Below are positions 23,505 through 34,548 of a DNA stretch of 64,000 nucleotides, in pieces; position 1 is the first letter of the stretch; each line of letters opens with the position of its first letter. The notes beneath the pieces were generated by a model. That model had not been told where the DNA came from. It did not search any database and saw only the letters and a program-made list of their open reading frames with translations. The stretch is taken from contig KQ481942.1 in NCBI GenBank assembly GCA_001430745.1, positions 374,889 to 438,888 of the forward strand, given 5' to 3'. The stretch is from Auxenochlorella pyrenoidosa (lineage: Eukaryota; Chlorophyta; Trebouxiophyceae; Chlorellales; Chlorellaceae). Position numbers and translations under genes: made by a program.

Positions 23505-24766
23505 TCAGATCTCCAGGTGCACCACATAGGAGGCCAGCCTCTGCAGCGCCTGCTCTGCCGCCGCGCTGCTGGCAGGCGCACCAGCAGCGGGCGGCTTGAC
23601 TTCTATCAGGCCATCCTGCCCCACTGCCCAGCCTTGCGCGCTCGCAGCTGGAGCAGAGGAGAGTGCACAAGGGGTGGTGTCAGGCGCAGGGGAAACAGTG
23701 CGAACACGGTGCATCTCAGGCAGAACCCTTGCAGGCAGCTCGAAGACACACATCACAGGGCCAGCGGGTCACCCAGCAATTAGAGATGTGCTCATGACCC
23801 TAGCAGGCAAGCAGGCGGCCTCACCCTGTGCCGCCTCCGCCTCTGAGCAGCCCAGCAGTGCGGCCAGCTTCGGCACGCTGATGGAGGCATAGGCTCGCCC
23901 CACCAGCGCCAACTGGCGGCTGCGTAGGCGGTCTGCAAGCGCTGCCGCCAGCGGCGCCACGCGCGCGCTCCATGCAAACTGCGGTTGCGAGGGGGGATGA
24001 ACCGCGATTGCACACACCGGGCGCGCACGATGGGCCAACAGGTCATCCCGCATTGGGCCCTGATATAGCAAGCCAGCCTGCAGACCTGCAATTTTTTACT
24101 GTAAGACCCAAGAACATTCATTAGACCCCCACAACTTTCTTCACACCCCACCTGCAGCTCCGCCCACACGGTCTGGTAATCCTTCACCCACAGCCGCTGC
24201 AGCAGAGCAAACGCCGCCCCGAGCTCCGGGCTGCCTTGCCGTATGTGCTCTGGCGTGCGCTTGTACAGGAAGCGCGCATCCTCTCTGCGGGTGAGGGCGC
24301 GCGCAAGGGGCGTCGCGCAAGGTCGGTAATGCAAAGGCATGCAAGGGGGTGGCCGGTGGGCAGGCGACATGGGTGCCATCGCCAGGCGGGATGGGCTGCC
24401 TGCAGTTCTGTCCCCTTCTGGCCCCGACTCATATTCCATGCATCTGGCAAAGATGTTGAGAAGCAGTGTTGGTAGGGGCACAGCCGGGCGGGTTGGCTGC
24501 GTCGGCTCACAGGCGGCCGGCATAGACGTGGGCCAGCAGATGCAGCGCGTGCGGCCACTGTTCCGATGACAGCGCGCCTGGTTCCTGCATGTGAGACGGC
24601 GATCCAGAGGAAGGGCGCTTTGAGAAGAGAAGAGGAGAAGGCCCCCGGTGATCGCGGCTGCCCCTGGCTTCCGCACCTCTAGCTCCGCCTCATCGAGTGC
24701 CGTCCCCACTTCCTCAAACTGCCGGCCGTCCACCAGCTGGGACACGGAGGCTAGCAGGGCTTCCAT
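23505..24766 (-). CDS. CSN8: COP9 signalosome complex subunit 8 (CSN8)
   Basis: Five exons join in frame: 24766-24677, 24584-24511, 24284-24152, 23978-23825, 23647-23505, giving 197 residues, the usual length of CSN8. The N-terminal half is helical with TPR-like character (HALHLLAHVYAGRL, DARFLYKRTPEHIRQGSPEL). The C-terminal half is the winged-helix part of the PCI domain: SRQLALVGRAYASISVPKLA, LLGCSEAEAAQ, then QGWAVGQDGLIEVKPP. CSN8 is a non-catalytic scaffold subunit of the COP9 signalosome, which removes NEDD8 from cullin-RING ubiquitin ligases in nucleus and cytosol. The gene is divergent from the DNA methyltransferase gene, with about 630 bases between start codons. Confidence 0.92.
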
Positions 24767-25401
24767 TCTGTTTCGGGCCTCTTAGAGTGGAATATGGTTT
24801 TTCAAGTTCAGATCGAGCCATCGCAATGCAGCTCTGGCTGCATGGCTCGGTATGAGCCCTGCTCCCAGCAAGTCACGCTCAGCAGCCCGCCCAGGCAAAC
24901 CCACTTGCCGCTGGACGTCTTGATGTTATGCTGCCGCGAATCAGTGGCTGTTTTGGTCCAAGGGACGGCTTCCGACAACCCTAGGAGCCCCAAGACAACC
25001 CTGTTCCTGCTTGGACCCCTCGCTTGGGGCGGCTTCGCCATGGGCACGCGCAAATTCTAGTGCGGCGATTCTGAGCACCTTTCGAGAAGCGCAGGAGCTA
25101 TGTCCACTCCCCAGGGCGAGGTGGGTCGGCTCCACTGCGCTCTGCTGCCTGCTCTGCAGTGACACAAGTTCTACACACGGCCAATTGGGGCTCAAGACGG
25201 ACGGTCCCCACTTGTAGGCCCTGGGGTCGCCCCAGCCCTGGCCGCAGCCGCCATGGGCGTTGCTTTTCGAGCACCGCAGCCTTGTGCTCATCCTGCTGGC
25301 CCCAGCTCCCTCGCCACCCCACTTCATGGCAACACCCCGTCTAATCTGGATCGCAGGGACGGCCGCAGCGCACGGTGAGCAAGCATGTTGACTACACAAG
25401 C
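24767..25401. other. Intergenic region between divergent genes
   Basis: This is the presumed shared promoter region of CSN8 (-) and the DNA methyltransferase (+). It contains a dispersed repeat copy at 24800-24875. An upstream 5' exon of the methyltransferase could lie here; an ATG at 25326 is followed by a good donor at 25374 but joins no acceptor in frame. Confidence 0.45.
24800..24875 (+). repeat. Dispersed repeat, copy 2
   Basis: This is the second copy of the repeat at 21850-21927. It sits about 35 bases upstream of the CSN8 start codon, within its likely 5' UTR or promoter. Confidence 0.8.
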
Positions 25402-28400
25402 ATGCGCGTCCGAGAGGACTATTGCTCTGACTGGACGATGCCGCTCGCAGACAGCGACTGGCGGTGCACCCTCCGTGACGGGCGCAGCAGCCTCGTGAGC
25501 AACAGCAGCAGTGGAGGCAGGCTCGCAGCGCAACGGCCGGCAGGCAGCCATGTGCAGCGCGGGCGCTCCGCCAGTGGCCTGGCCCGAGGTGGGCAGCTGG
25601 CTGGGGCGCCTGGGCTAGTGGACACTCCTGCGCAGCTGGGGCTCGCGGCAGCGCCCACATCGCGGCTGAGATTGCAGCGGCAGCTGTCTGCAGCCTCAAC
25701 CGTGCCTGCCAGCACTCGGTCCAGCCCCCGCCTGCCAGCTGCCGCCACACCCAAGCCTGCCAGGAATGCCTGTCGGCAGCTGTTGGCGGCAGCAGCCGCA
25801 GCTGCAGCGACGCCAGCAGCACCAGAGGCACCAGCTGCACCCTGGGCGGCAGGCCGCAGGTTGCCAGCTCAACTGCGGGACGCAGACGTTATTGCTGCAG
25901 CAGCTGCTGCTGGGGCCACTGCAGGGGCTGCTGCCGGAGCAGCTGTTGCAGCGGCTGTGGCGGCGGCGCAGCAGACAGACAGCATCAGCAGGGGCAGCAG
26001 GGAGGCGGCTGAGGAGGGCAGCATGCTGCTGGGGCCTGGCCAAGAGGATGCCAGCGCAGGGGGCTGGGGTGCGGACGCTGGCGATGGTGGTGGCGATGGC
26101 GGCGGCGATGAAGAGCAGCAGGGCAGCGGCTGGGAGAGAAGCAGCGTGCGCGAGCAAGGCGCATCCGAAGAGGAGCGCAGTGAGAGGCGGCGGCAGCGCC
26201 AGGCGGCAACAGAGCAGGAGGAAGAGGAGCAGCTAGAGGAGCTGACGCAGCTGCAGCTGCAACTGCCTGGCAGGCACCTGGCACCTGACGCCAAACACAG
26301 CGGCGGCGCCGAAGAGGCGGGCGGCAGCGGCAGCGGCGGGTGGGCCGGCCACGAAGCAGGCCCCGCCGCGGCGGCCCGTCGCCGCAGCGGCCGCGGTGTG
26401 CTGCCTGCAGCAGACCTGCCTCGAAGCAGTCGCAAGGGCAAGCGGAAGCACCAGGATGAAGCAGAGGAGCAGGAAGAGGCGTCAGAGCTCGAAGAGGAGG
26501 ATGCCCAGGCCATGCAGGCAGAGTGGGAGGTGAAGCCGCTGGAGGAGGACACCAGCGAGTGAGCCTTGTGGCTTTTCCCGTTGGGCTCTGCTTGTGCTTT
26601 GCTGCTGCTTCTGCTGCTGCTGCTGCTGCTGCTGCGGCGGCGGTGGCAGCCCTTTTGTGCATGCGCTGCCATGCGAGACTTCCGCTGCAGACTCCTGCCT
26701 TGTGGCCGCCTTTGCAATGCCCGCCTGTGCCCCATATCTCATTTGCTACGTACCTACAGTCTCACCACTGCGAACCTCTCTCGTGCTCCCCCGCCCCCCT
26801 TTTGCACAGACGGCGCACCCTGATTCGTGGCATCCTGGAGCGGCGCGGGCACAGGGTGCACAGGATGTATGCTGGCATCAGCATGCTAAATCACGCGGCC
26901 GCTGACGGCGAGAAGAACATGGACGCTTTCCGAGTGTCGACAGACAGGTGAGCAGAGTGCATGCCCGAACTGAAGTGTGGCTCCAGCTGAGCAAGCACCT
27001 GCAAGCCTGTACAGCAGGGCGTGAAAAGCAGGGTGCATCGCCTGCCGATCCTGGAACCCCCTGCAGCTGCCCGGCTGACATCATTTACCATTACACGCGG
27101 CCCGAAGGCGAGCCGCAGGGCGCGCCGGCAAGAGTCCTGGCCTTTGTCGAGGTGCACTCCCGTGTTCCAGCAAAAGAATGCTGCAGGGATTGATTAAAGA
27201 ACGGAACGCTCTGCCGCCCCCTCAGGCTGGCTGCTGCTGCTGCTGCATGCTGGGAGCTTAAAATGAAGACGTCCTGAGCAGCCCTCCACACGGGCACGAG
27301 CGGCCGATACTTCCACGTGCAAGCTGTGCACCGCGTGTGTTCCAAGTGCTTTCCTCCCTGTGCAGCTGGAGAGCAAGGACAATTCTGGCAAGGGCGATGG
27401 CCTGATTCGGGTTGTGCTGCACTGGTAAGTTCTTGCCGTGGTATGCCAGGCAGCGCCGTGTTCAGTCCTGCATGTTCAGACCTGTGTATGTGCTCACATG
27501 TCTTGCATGTTCAGCCCTGCATGTTCACAATGCCGCTTGCTCCGTCCTGCATGCTCTGTCCTGCGTATGTGCTCATGTGCCTTGTGCGCGTGCAGCATGC
27601 CAGCGTGTGCTGTGATGCACCGACATGACAGTAGGCTCTTGAATGCAGAGCAATCCGCTCCCATTTTCTATTTTCCGTCCCTGCAGGTTTGAGCACTGGG
27701 AGGACATCATTGTGCGGCCTCGCGGCCAGCAGGAGTCCCTGGGAGGTGCGCCGGCACGCGCTTTAGGCTCTGCATCCAGGGTTTCAGTCTGCTTTTCTTG
27801 GGTGGCAGCCTGGCTTTCAGCCCCCTTTGCTACCCTGCCCTCTTCTGCCTGGATGCGCTTCACATTGCTTCTCTCTGCTCAATGACCTGCCACACTTTGG
27901 CGTCTGAGCAAGGGTTCCTTGCCGAGGAATAAAAAAATGAAGAGTCAGTTTTCAAGGTCTGTTCCACGCTCTGGCCCTGCAGACGACGCACTGCGCAACA
28001 GCCCCCAGATCTTCCTGCACAACATCGACCTTGCTACACTGGAGGACCTCGGCCTCATCTTCCACCCGGGCAACTTTGCGCACAGCATCGAGCGCAGCTG
28101 CACGTGAGGCGCGAGGCCGCCGCCGAGGCCTGCCCTCAGCACCATTTCCATGGACACTGCGCCCCAGCTGTCGCAGTGCCAATGAGCCGTCCCGGGGGGG
28201 CTTTCTGCCCTGCTGCGGGACCTGTCTGTGTGCCTGGCCAGCCCGTCTCGCCGCAGAAGCTGCTGACCTGGCAAACAACCCCGGTGGCTTGGCTTGTCAC
28301 CTTGCATTTCTTCTTCCGTGTAGGATCCTGCACAAAGACGAGGCCATTGAGCGGTATGGCAGTGTCGAAGCATACCTGGAGGCTGCAGGTGGGCTTCACT

Positions 28401-31400
28401 TGCCTGTGCCTGAATCATGGCTGCTTGGTTCGGGGCATGTTGGCAGCAGCAGGCACAGGTGTTTGCTTGGCTCTTAGGCGGCACCACTCTGGCAAGTCCC
28501 CCTGTTTGCGCAGTTTCAGATAGGTTTTCCAGCTCATGTCCGATTTCAAGTTTCTCGATCCTAACCTTTTTTCTTCTACTTCAGGGCCAGACGCCTTCTG
28601 GTACCAGTTTATGCGCACCCCTGGCAAGCTGCGCATTGAGAGCGCGCCGCGCCCAGGCCATGCCCGTGTGTTCAAGCGTCTTTCAGGCAAGCTGGGCAAA
28701 GGCAGCACCGTGACAGCACCCTGTGTCGTCAATGCTTGGGCTGCTAGAGCCCAATCCAGGCAGCGGGAGATGCATAACAACTGCCCGCAGAGCCCCTGCC
28801 AGCAGGGCATTTGCCTTGCTGTTCGCCTGCAGCGAGCCTGGAGCTGACTTTCATCGAAGCATTTGCTGGCTCTTTGCCTGCAGCGAACCAGAAGCTGACT
28901 TTCATCGACGCGTTTGCGGGTGCTGGCGGGGCCTCATTTGGCTACGAGCTGGCGGGTGCACAAGTAAGCATTTGATCGACAACTCCCTGCTCAGCCCTCA
29001 CTGGCTGTAGCTTCCCTGGCTGCAATCTGTGGGCAAGCTCAGTGCCCCTGCCCGTGCACCGTCATGAAGAGCAGTGCTTGGACCTGCTCTGCTGCATTCT
29101 GCATTCTTCATGTAGGGCCCTTGCCTCCAAACACTCAATGCTCGACGTGGATCGACGTGCAAGCACCAGTCTGCCCAGATACATGTCTGAAGGTGCCGTG
29201 CACGTACCCATGTGATGCCAATGCAGGCAGTGCTGGGCATTGAGTGGGACCCACGCCAGCAGGGCAAGAAGCAGCATGCCCATGGCGCGTACCTCAGGAA
29301 CTTTCCTCATGCAGCAACACCTCAGGCGCTGAGCATGAAGCAGGTGCGGATCCTGCAGCAGCACATCTGCATCCGGCTTGGCTGCTTTCAGCGTGGTCGT
29401 CTAGCCACAAGCACCCGGGGTGCCAAAGCTGGCTCCTGCGTATGGCCTGCCTGCGCCGCGCTTGCAACCACGCCCTCCCTCTCGTGCTGTGGCAGGCTGT
29501 GGAGCTTGCAAAGAGCGTCCATGCGCAGGTCCCAAGTAAGCCATGCAGCCGTTGCCATTGTGGGAGGCCCTGTGGAAGGGGGGCCAGCGCCTGCATGCCG
29601 CAATGCTGCATGCGTCCTGGAATATCTCTTGCCAGCCTCTGTTCAGTCGGCCGCCCAGCTGAGCGCGCGTTGCCTGAGTATTGCTTCTTTGCCCCTGGAC
29701 TGCAGAGCCTGGAGAGGTGGTCTTCATGCATGCCTCCCCGCCCTGCCAGACCCTCAGCAAGAGGAACGCGCGCACCTCTGCGGCCGTGATCAAGAAGAGC
29801 CTGGTGGATGGACCGCTGGCAGATGTGCGTGTGCCAGGGCTCGACATGTGCTTAGACAGGGCATCGCTGAAACTTCCTGGAAGCTGCCAACCAAGCCTGG
29901 GCACATAGATGCTGATCAGACACGTGGTCAGACATGGAGCAGCAATGGATTTTTGTGCCGTGCTTTCGAGCATGCCTGTGCTGAGCGGCCTTTTTGCTGT
30001 CTTGCATACCTGCTGTGCAGTATCTGGATGGCATGGAGACTTGGAGACCTGTGGCTGGTGCCCTGGAGGAAGTGCCGCAGGTGCGGAGCTGTGTGCCTCA
30101 GTACAGTGGTCGATGCACGCTTGCCATGCAGCGACGTTTTGAGGCGAGCATTTGCTGCATGCGCTTCCCGCCTGTCCAGCTTGCTTCAGCAACAAAATTG
30201 TGAAACCGCCTGGGTTGCCCTCTTTTGTGTGCAGTTCCTCCATGCCAAGGTGGACGGCCGTTCTGTGCGGCCAGTGATCCCTGTGATGGCGAAGCTGGTG
30301 GACCTGGGATACCAGGTGCAAACTCCTGTCGTGTATTTGCCTTTGCTGCTTGGCTGTGTTCGGTATGAGCTAGTTATCTGGTGGGCACGGGGAATATTGG
30401 AGGCGCTTGAATGCGTTGGGATGCGTGGCACTCGTTGCAGATTTCTGTCCGTGTCACTGTGCTGCTGCCCTTGCAACTGCAGCAAGAATGGAGCATCCAG
30501 TCCGCGGCCTCCTATGGCGCTGCCAACAACCGCCAGGTGTTGTTGGAGTGCTCTGCTGGCTGCGCCGCTTTTAGCGGTGTGTTGAATTGCATGCATTGCC
30601 CACGTGTATGCAATCCTCATCTGAAGCTGGGGCATCCCTTCCCTTTCATGCAGCGCTGCTGGGGCATGTTTGTGCAAGATGGCTACGAATTGCCGCAGCC
30701 GCCCGAGCCGCGCTACCGAGTGACATGCAACCGCATGTCTGCAAGTGAGCCACTGCATTTTTCGGTCCATAGACTGCTGGTTTCCTATGGACAAATCACA
30801 CAAACAGCAACATGGCATCACGACCTCTGCGCTGTGCGGGGCGCTGCCAATTCAGCGACTACAACAACTCACAGAGTTGCCTTCGGGTAGGTGTTGCCAT
30901 TGTCGATGTGCGGCATTGCTCCCTTCTTCCTTTTTTGCCCTGCTCTGCAGGCAAGGTCACGCCTGACAAATGCTTCATGAATGCGCTTGGAAAAGGATGC
31001 TTTGCAAGCCTGCTCGTGGAGGGCGATGTGAGGACTGGGGCTGAGGCTGGACCAGCATGCGTGACAGCGGTCCCGGCGCAGGCTGCTCGACTTGGTGCCT
31101 GCAGGGTTGGTTCCCATCCTTGGGTTCATTCCCATCCCATTGCACCGTCCAAGTACAGGACTCCCTGCCAGAGGCGGTGACAGTGGAGGAGGCCATTGGG
31201 GACCTGCCCAGCCTGAAGCTGCCAGACGGGTCGCTAGGCATGGGCGGCGACTCATTCTTTAATGGTGAGCCCTCTTCAACAGAAACTGTTGTGCGGTTCC
31301 GCCGGAAGCTGTACACAGCCGCGTAGGATCTGCAGGCGCACCAGCCTCTTGGGCAGCAACTTGATGTGCCAGTATAACACACGCTTTGCTGGATGCCCTG

Positions 31401-32663
31401 CTGCCCTTGCTGCAGAGGGCGGCCAGCTGAGCAAGTATGCTGACTTCATGATCAACTGCCGGCTGCCCGGCCGCGCCCCTGCCTGCGATGGCAGGGTGCT
31501 GCTGCACCATGAGCGGCGCAAGGGCACCTCAGGCGGTGAGGCGCGCGTGCATTGCTTGTTGGGCTTTTAAATCTATCTAATCGCAATGGAACTTGCAAAA
31601 CAGACCCATTGCTGCAGCTCTTTGGGCTTTGGTTTTGGCAGCACTGCATTTTGCTTGGCCGGGGGGGATGCTCTGGCGTCTGAGTGGGAAAACCAGGCTG
31701 CATCTGCCAGATGCCAAGGGCGGGCAGACTGGACCCGGCCACACAACCTGCTCTGCTTGCTTGCTTGTTTGGGCTTGAAGTCTGTCTATCCGCAACGGAG
31801 CTTGCTTTCCCTGCAGCCGGGCGCATGGTCAAGGACGCGCTGGCGCCGACAGTGTGCACCAAGGACGATTCGCAGGCCAACACGCTCCACCCAGATGAGG
31901 ATCGCTTCTGCACCATTGCGGGTGCGGGATCTACTGCAAGCAAGGGAGGGGATGCCCCAGCTTCAAATGGGTGCCCTGCTTGCAGCAGCCTGTCGCACTG
32001 TAGGGTGTGGGCGGGGGTAGGCTGGCCGCCAGGTTTTGAGCCGCTGCTTCAGGGGAGGCGCTGAGCTGGCAAGCCTTAGTATATGGCTTGATGCTGAATT
32101 TGACTCCCTGCCAGACAATACTCTTCTTGTCAAGCAGTTGCCATGGTGGTTTGCGAAACCGCAAAGGATAACTGCAACTCGCCACTTTGCTGGATTCAGT
32201 TCCCTGCATCATGTTGCTTTCCTGATTGTTGCAGAGAACATGCGGCTGATGAGCTTCCCCCACTGCATGCATCTGAGGGGGGCCACCGAAGACATGTACC
32301 GCCAAGTGGGTAAGTGCCCACATTACTCATCACACATTATACACCCACTGACTGTCCAGCCTGCAGCTCATGCACGTTGCCCTGCACATGAACCGCGAGC
32401 GCTGGTGCTGTGCGGCATGATGACGGCATCGTGTACTTTGATTGCCTTTCGGTTGGAGCAGAATTCACAGGTCACATTGTATCGTTATCCCTGCCACTTC
32501 ATGCCTGTTGTGTGTGTGCAGGCAACGGCGTGGCGCCCCTGCAAGCCTGCGAGGTCATGCGCGCATTCTACAAGGTATTATATGGCCACGACAGCCCTCA
32601 GCCGGAGATCCCGCTGCTCAAGGGCTGGGTGGAGGGACGGGAGCCGCCGGCGCGGCCTCCCCT

Positions 32664-32700
<37 letters not shown>

Positions 32701-34158
32701 CAGGACACAATGACGGAGGCTGAGGAGGATGAGGGTGAGCACTTGCAGCAGCAGCAGAGGCAGCGCAAGCGGCTGCAGCGGAAGATGCCGTCGCGTGGCC
32801 CTCAGCAGCAGCAGCAGCGGCAGCAGCAGCTGCACAGCCAAAAAGGAGAAGAGGGGGCCTCGTCTGACCACGCGCCGGGCAGCGCAGAGTTGGAGGCATC
32901 GCTGCCAGCAACAGAGCTGGTGGGCGGCGGGGAGGCCGAACAGGGGGAGGGAGCAGACTGGCTGGGCGGCAGAGTGCAGGCGGCAGCGCCCAGGCCTGCT
33001 GCCGCAGCGCTGCACGGGCAGCAGGTGCGGCAGCCGTCGCCTGGGCTGCCAGAGCAGCACCCACAGCGGCAGCTTACGCCTGGCCGCAAGCGACAGGCAG
33101 CTGAGCTGGCTGGGGAGCTTCCCCTGCTCAGGGCTCCAGTCGATGCCGATCTCCCACGGAGCCCGCAGCAGCGGCAGCAGGGGCAGCAGCAACATCCAGA
33201 GGCTGGCTCAAGTGAGGCTGCCGCAGCGGCAGCAGCGGCGGCAGCAGCAGCAGCAGCCGCTGAGGCGGGCCAGCAGGCCAAGCGGCGGCGCAGAGCAGCT
33301 GGGACTGCACAGGCGCTGGCGGCAGCCAAGCAGCAGCCCGTGCGCAGCCCGCACACCCGGCAGCGGCAGCGGATGCGGCGGCGGGAGCAGCACCAGCAGG
33401 CACAGCAGGCACAGCAGGCTGAACCCGAGGTGATTGACTTGCTGTCAGACAGCGAGGAGGAGTGTGGACGGGTGGAAGCGACAGCCGAGCAGGGCCTGCC
33501 AGCAGCTGAGCCGGAAGCCGAGTCAGAAGAGCAGCAGGAGGAGGACTGGGCTGCCGAGCAGGCGGCGGAGGGAACAGCTCAGCAAGAGGAAGCCCTTGGC
33601 CCAGCAGCTGCGGCAACAGCTGGGACTGGGGCAGCAGATGCAGAGGCAGCAGAACAGCAGGCGGAGCTCTTGGTGCAGCAGCCGCAGCAACCACGGGCGG
33701 CAATACAGACAGAACCGCCACCAGGAGCGTTGCCAGAATTGGCAGAAAAGCAGCAGCAGCAGCAGCAGCCATTGCCGCTTGCAGTCAAGGAGGAGCACGC
33801 CGCCCAGCCACAGGCGACAGCAAGCACCAGTTTCATTGTGGACCTGACCGGCGACAGCGAGCCGGAGGAGCATGCTTCCCCGCCAGCTGGCAGGCAGCAG
33901 CAGGCGCAGCATGCACCCGGTGCAGCACACCCCGCTGGGCACGGCGGGCACAGCATGCGCGGTGTGCAGGGAGCGGCGACCCCCACAGCAGCAGCCCAGA
34001 CAGCTTGTGCTGGCCATAGCCCAGCCCAGCCACAGGCGCACTCCGGGCAGGATGCAGCTGTCCGGCCAACGCCCGGCAGGCCAGCACCGGCAGCCTCACC
34101 TTACTGTGGCCCCTTTGACTTTCCGCCTGATGGCGGAGCGAGCACAGAGCGGCGCTAG
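25402..34158 (+). CDS. C5-cytosine DNA methyltransferase with BAH-like region and SIM-bearing tail
   Basis: Exons: 25402-26558, 26810-26947, 27067-27151, 27366-27424, 27687-27745, 27983-28103, 28324-28388, 28585-28686, 28884-28963, 29227-29343, 29496-29535, 29706-29824, 30021-30080, 30235-30315, 30483-30536, 30654-30719, (30856-30886, 30951-31027 optional, both or neither), 31159-31264, 31416-31535, 31817-31921, 32235-32309, 32522-34158; 1,481 or 1,517 residues. Residues 1-385 are acidic/Ala-rich. A BAH-like region follows (FVELESKDN, LIRVVLHWFEHWEDI). Catalytic motifs: I FIDAFAGAGGASFGYEL, IV HASPPCQTLSKRN (catalytic Cys), VIII QSAASYGAANNRQR, IX VTVEEAIGDLP, X YRQVGNGVAP. The order fits a eukaryotic maintenance or chromomethylase-type enzyme, nuclear. 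The about 500-residue tail is Gln/Ala-rich with two SUMO-interaction-like motifs, VIDLLSDSEEE and FIVDLTGDSEPEE. Intron 8 has a GC donor. The start is the first in-frame ATG; a 5' exon is possible. Confidence 0.92.
27460..27600 (+). repeat. Degenerate tandem repeats in methyltransferase intron 4
   Basis: Variants of a roughly 20-base unit built on ctgcatgttcag and tgtgtatgtgctca recur several times between exons 4 and 5. They are diverged and noncoding. Confidence 0.6.
28829..28934 (+). repeat. 51-bp duplication of a 3' splice site and motif I exon start
   Basis: The sequence gcctgcagcga and the following start of exon 9 occur twice, 51 bases apart. The acceptors lead to exon starts at 28833 and 28884. 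The downstream one gives the standard motif I. Use of the upstream one would add 17 residues in frame (ASLELTFIEAFAGSLPA), a degraded second copy of motif I. Confidence 0.92.
31551..31616 (+). repeat. Intronic sense-oriented repeat, copy A
   Basis: This copy lies in the intron between the exons at 31416-31535 and 31817-31921 of the methyltransferase. Its core is gggctttt, then a variant of aagtctgtctatccgcaacg and acttgc. The trailing cagacccattgctgca matches copy C. Confidence 0.75.
31759..31807 (+). repeat. Intronic sense-oriented repeat, copy B
   Basis: This is the second copy in the same methyltransferase intron. It is the closest to the consensus, with gcttgtttgggcttgaag, tctgtctatccgcaac and gagcttgc. 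It ends ten bases before the acceptor, so it forms the 3' end of the intron. Confidence 0.85.
32663..32706 (+). repeat. CAG tract encoding poly-Gln
   Basis: A run of CAG codons starts the tail of the DNA methyltransferase directly after the folded catalytic domain. Shorter CAG runs follow through 34000. Confidence 0.9.
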
Positions 34159-34548
34159 CAGGCCCACGAGCAGCTGCCGCCAGCACTGGGCAGCAATGCA
34201 GCGGTGCGGCGGTCGCGTGCTCAGCTGAGCTCAAGCGCACCCAGCACAGCACCCGGCACAGCACCCAGCACAGCACCAAGATTTTGGAGTGACACAATTG
34301 GTGAACCACATCATTGAACAGCCGCATTGTCCCCTTGGACCGCATCATTGAACAGCCGCATTGCCGACCAGCCTGCGACACCCCTGCACATTTCCTGAAT
34401 ATTCCTGGCCGCATGCGCCTCCCCATCCCTATATTGTTGTTCATTTCACATTGCTGAGCACTGTTGATGTACAGCAAGCACTGTTGTGGGCTGGATTGCA
34501 CAACCGGGTTGACTGATTGCAAGTAGGTTGTGTCGGACCAGACTGGTC
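34159..34548. other. 3' region between convergent genes, with tandem repeats
   Basis: This is the 3' region of the methyltransferase (+) and of the Gly-rich gene (-). It holds a short tandem run of cagcacagcaccc units (about 34235-34280) and two copies of catcattgaacagccgcatt, at 34309 and 34343. Nothing coding is supported. Confidence 0.6.

Noticed and set aside
26557..26562. Stop codon ending a separate 390-residue acidic protein before the methyltransferase
   Set aside because: The TGA overlaps the donor GA|GTGAGC, and splicing to 26810 carries the frame into the methyltransferase.
29212..30585. 457-codon open frame on the plus strand
   Set aside because: It runs through several methyltransferase exons and introns; only the exon parts carry conserved motifs.
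30720..30744. Longer end of the methyltransferase exon at 30654, using the donor after 30744
   Set aside because: Every downstream combination I tried then meets a stop or loses the motif IX frame.
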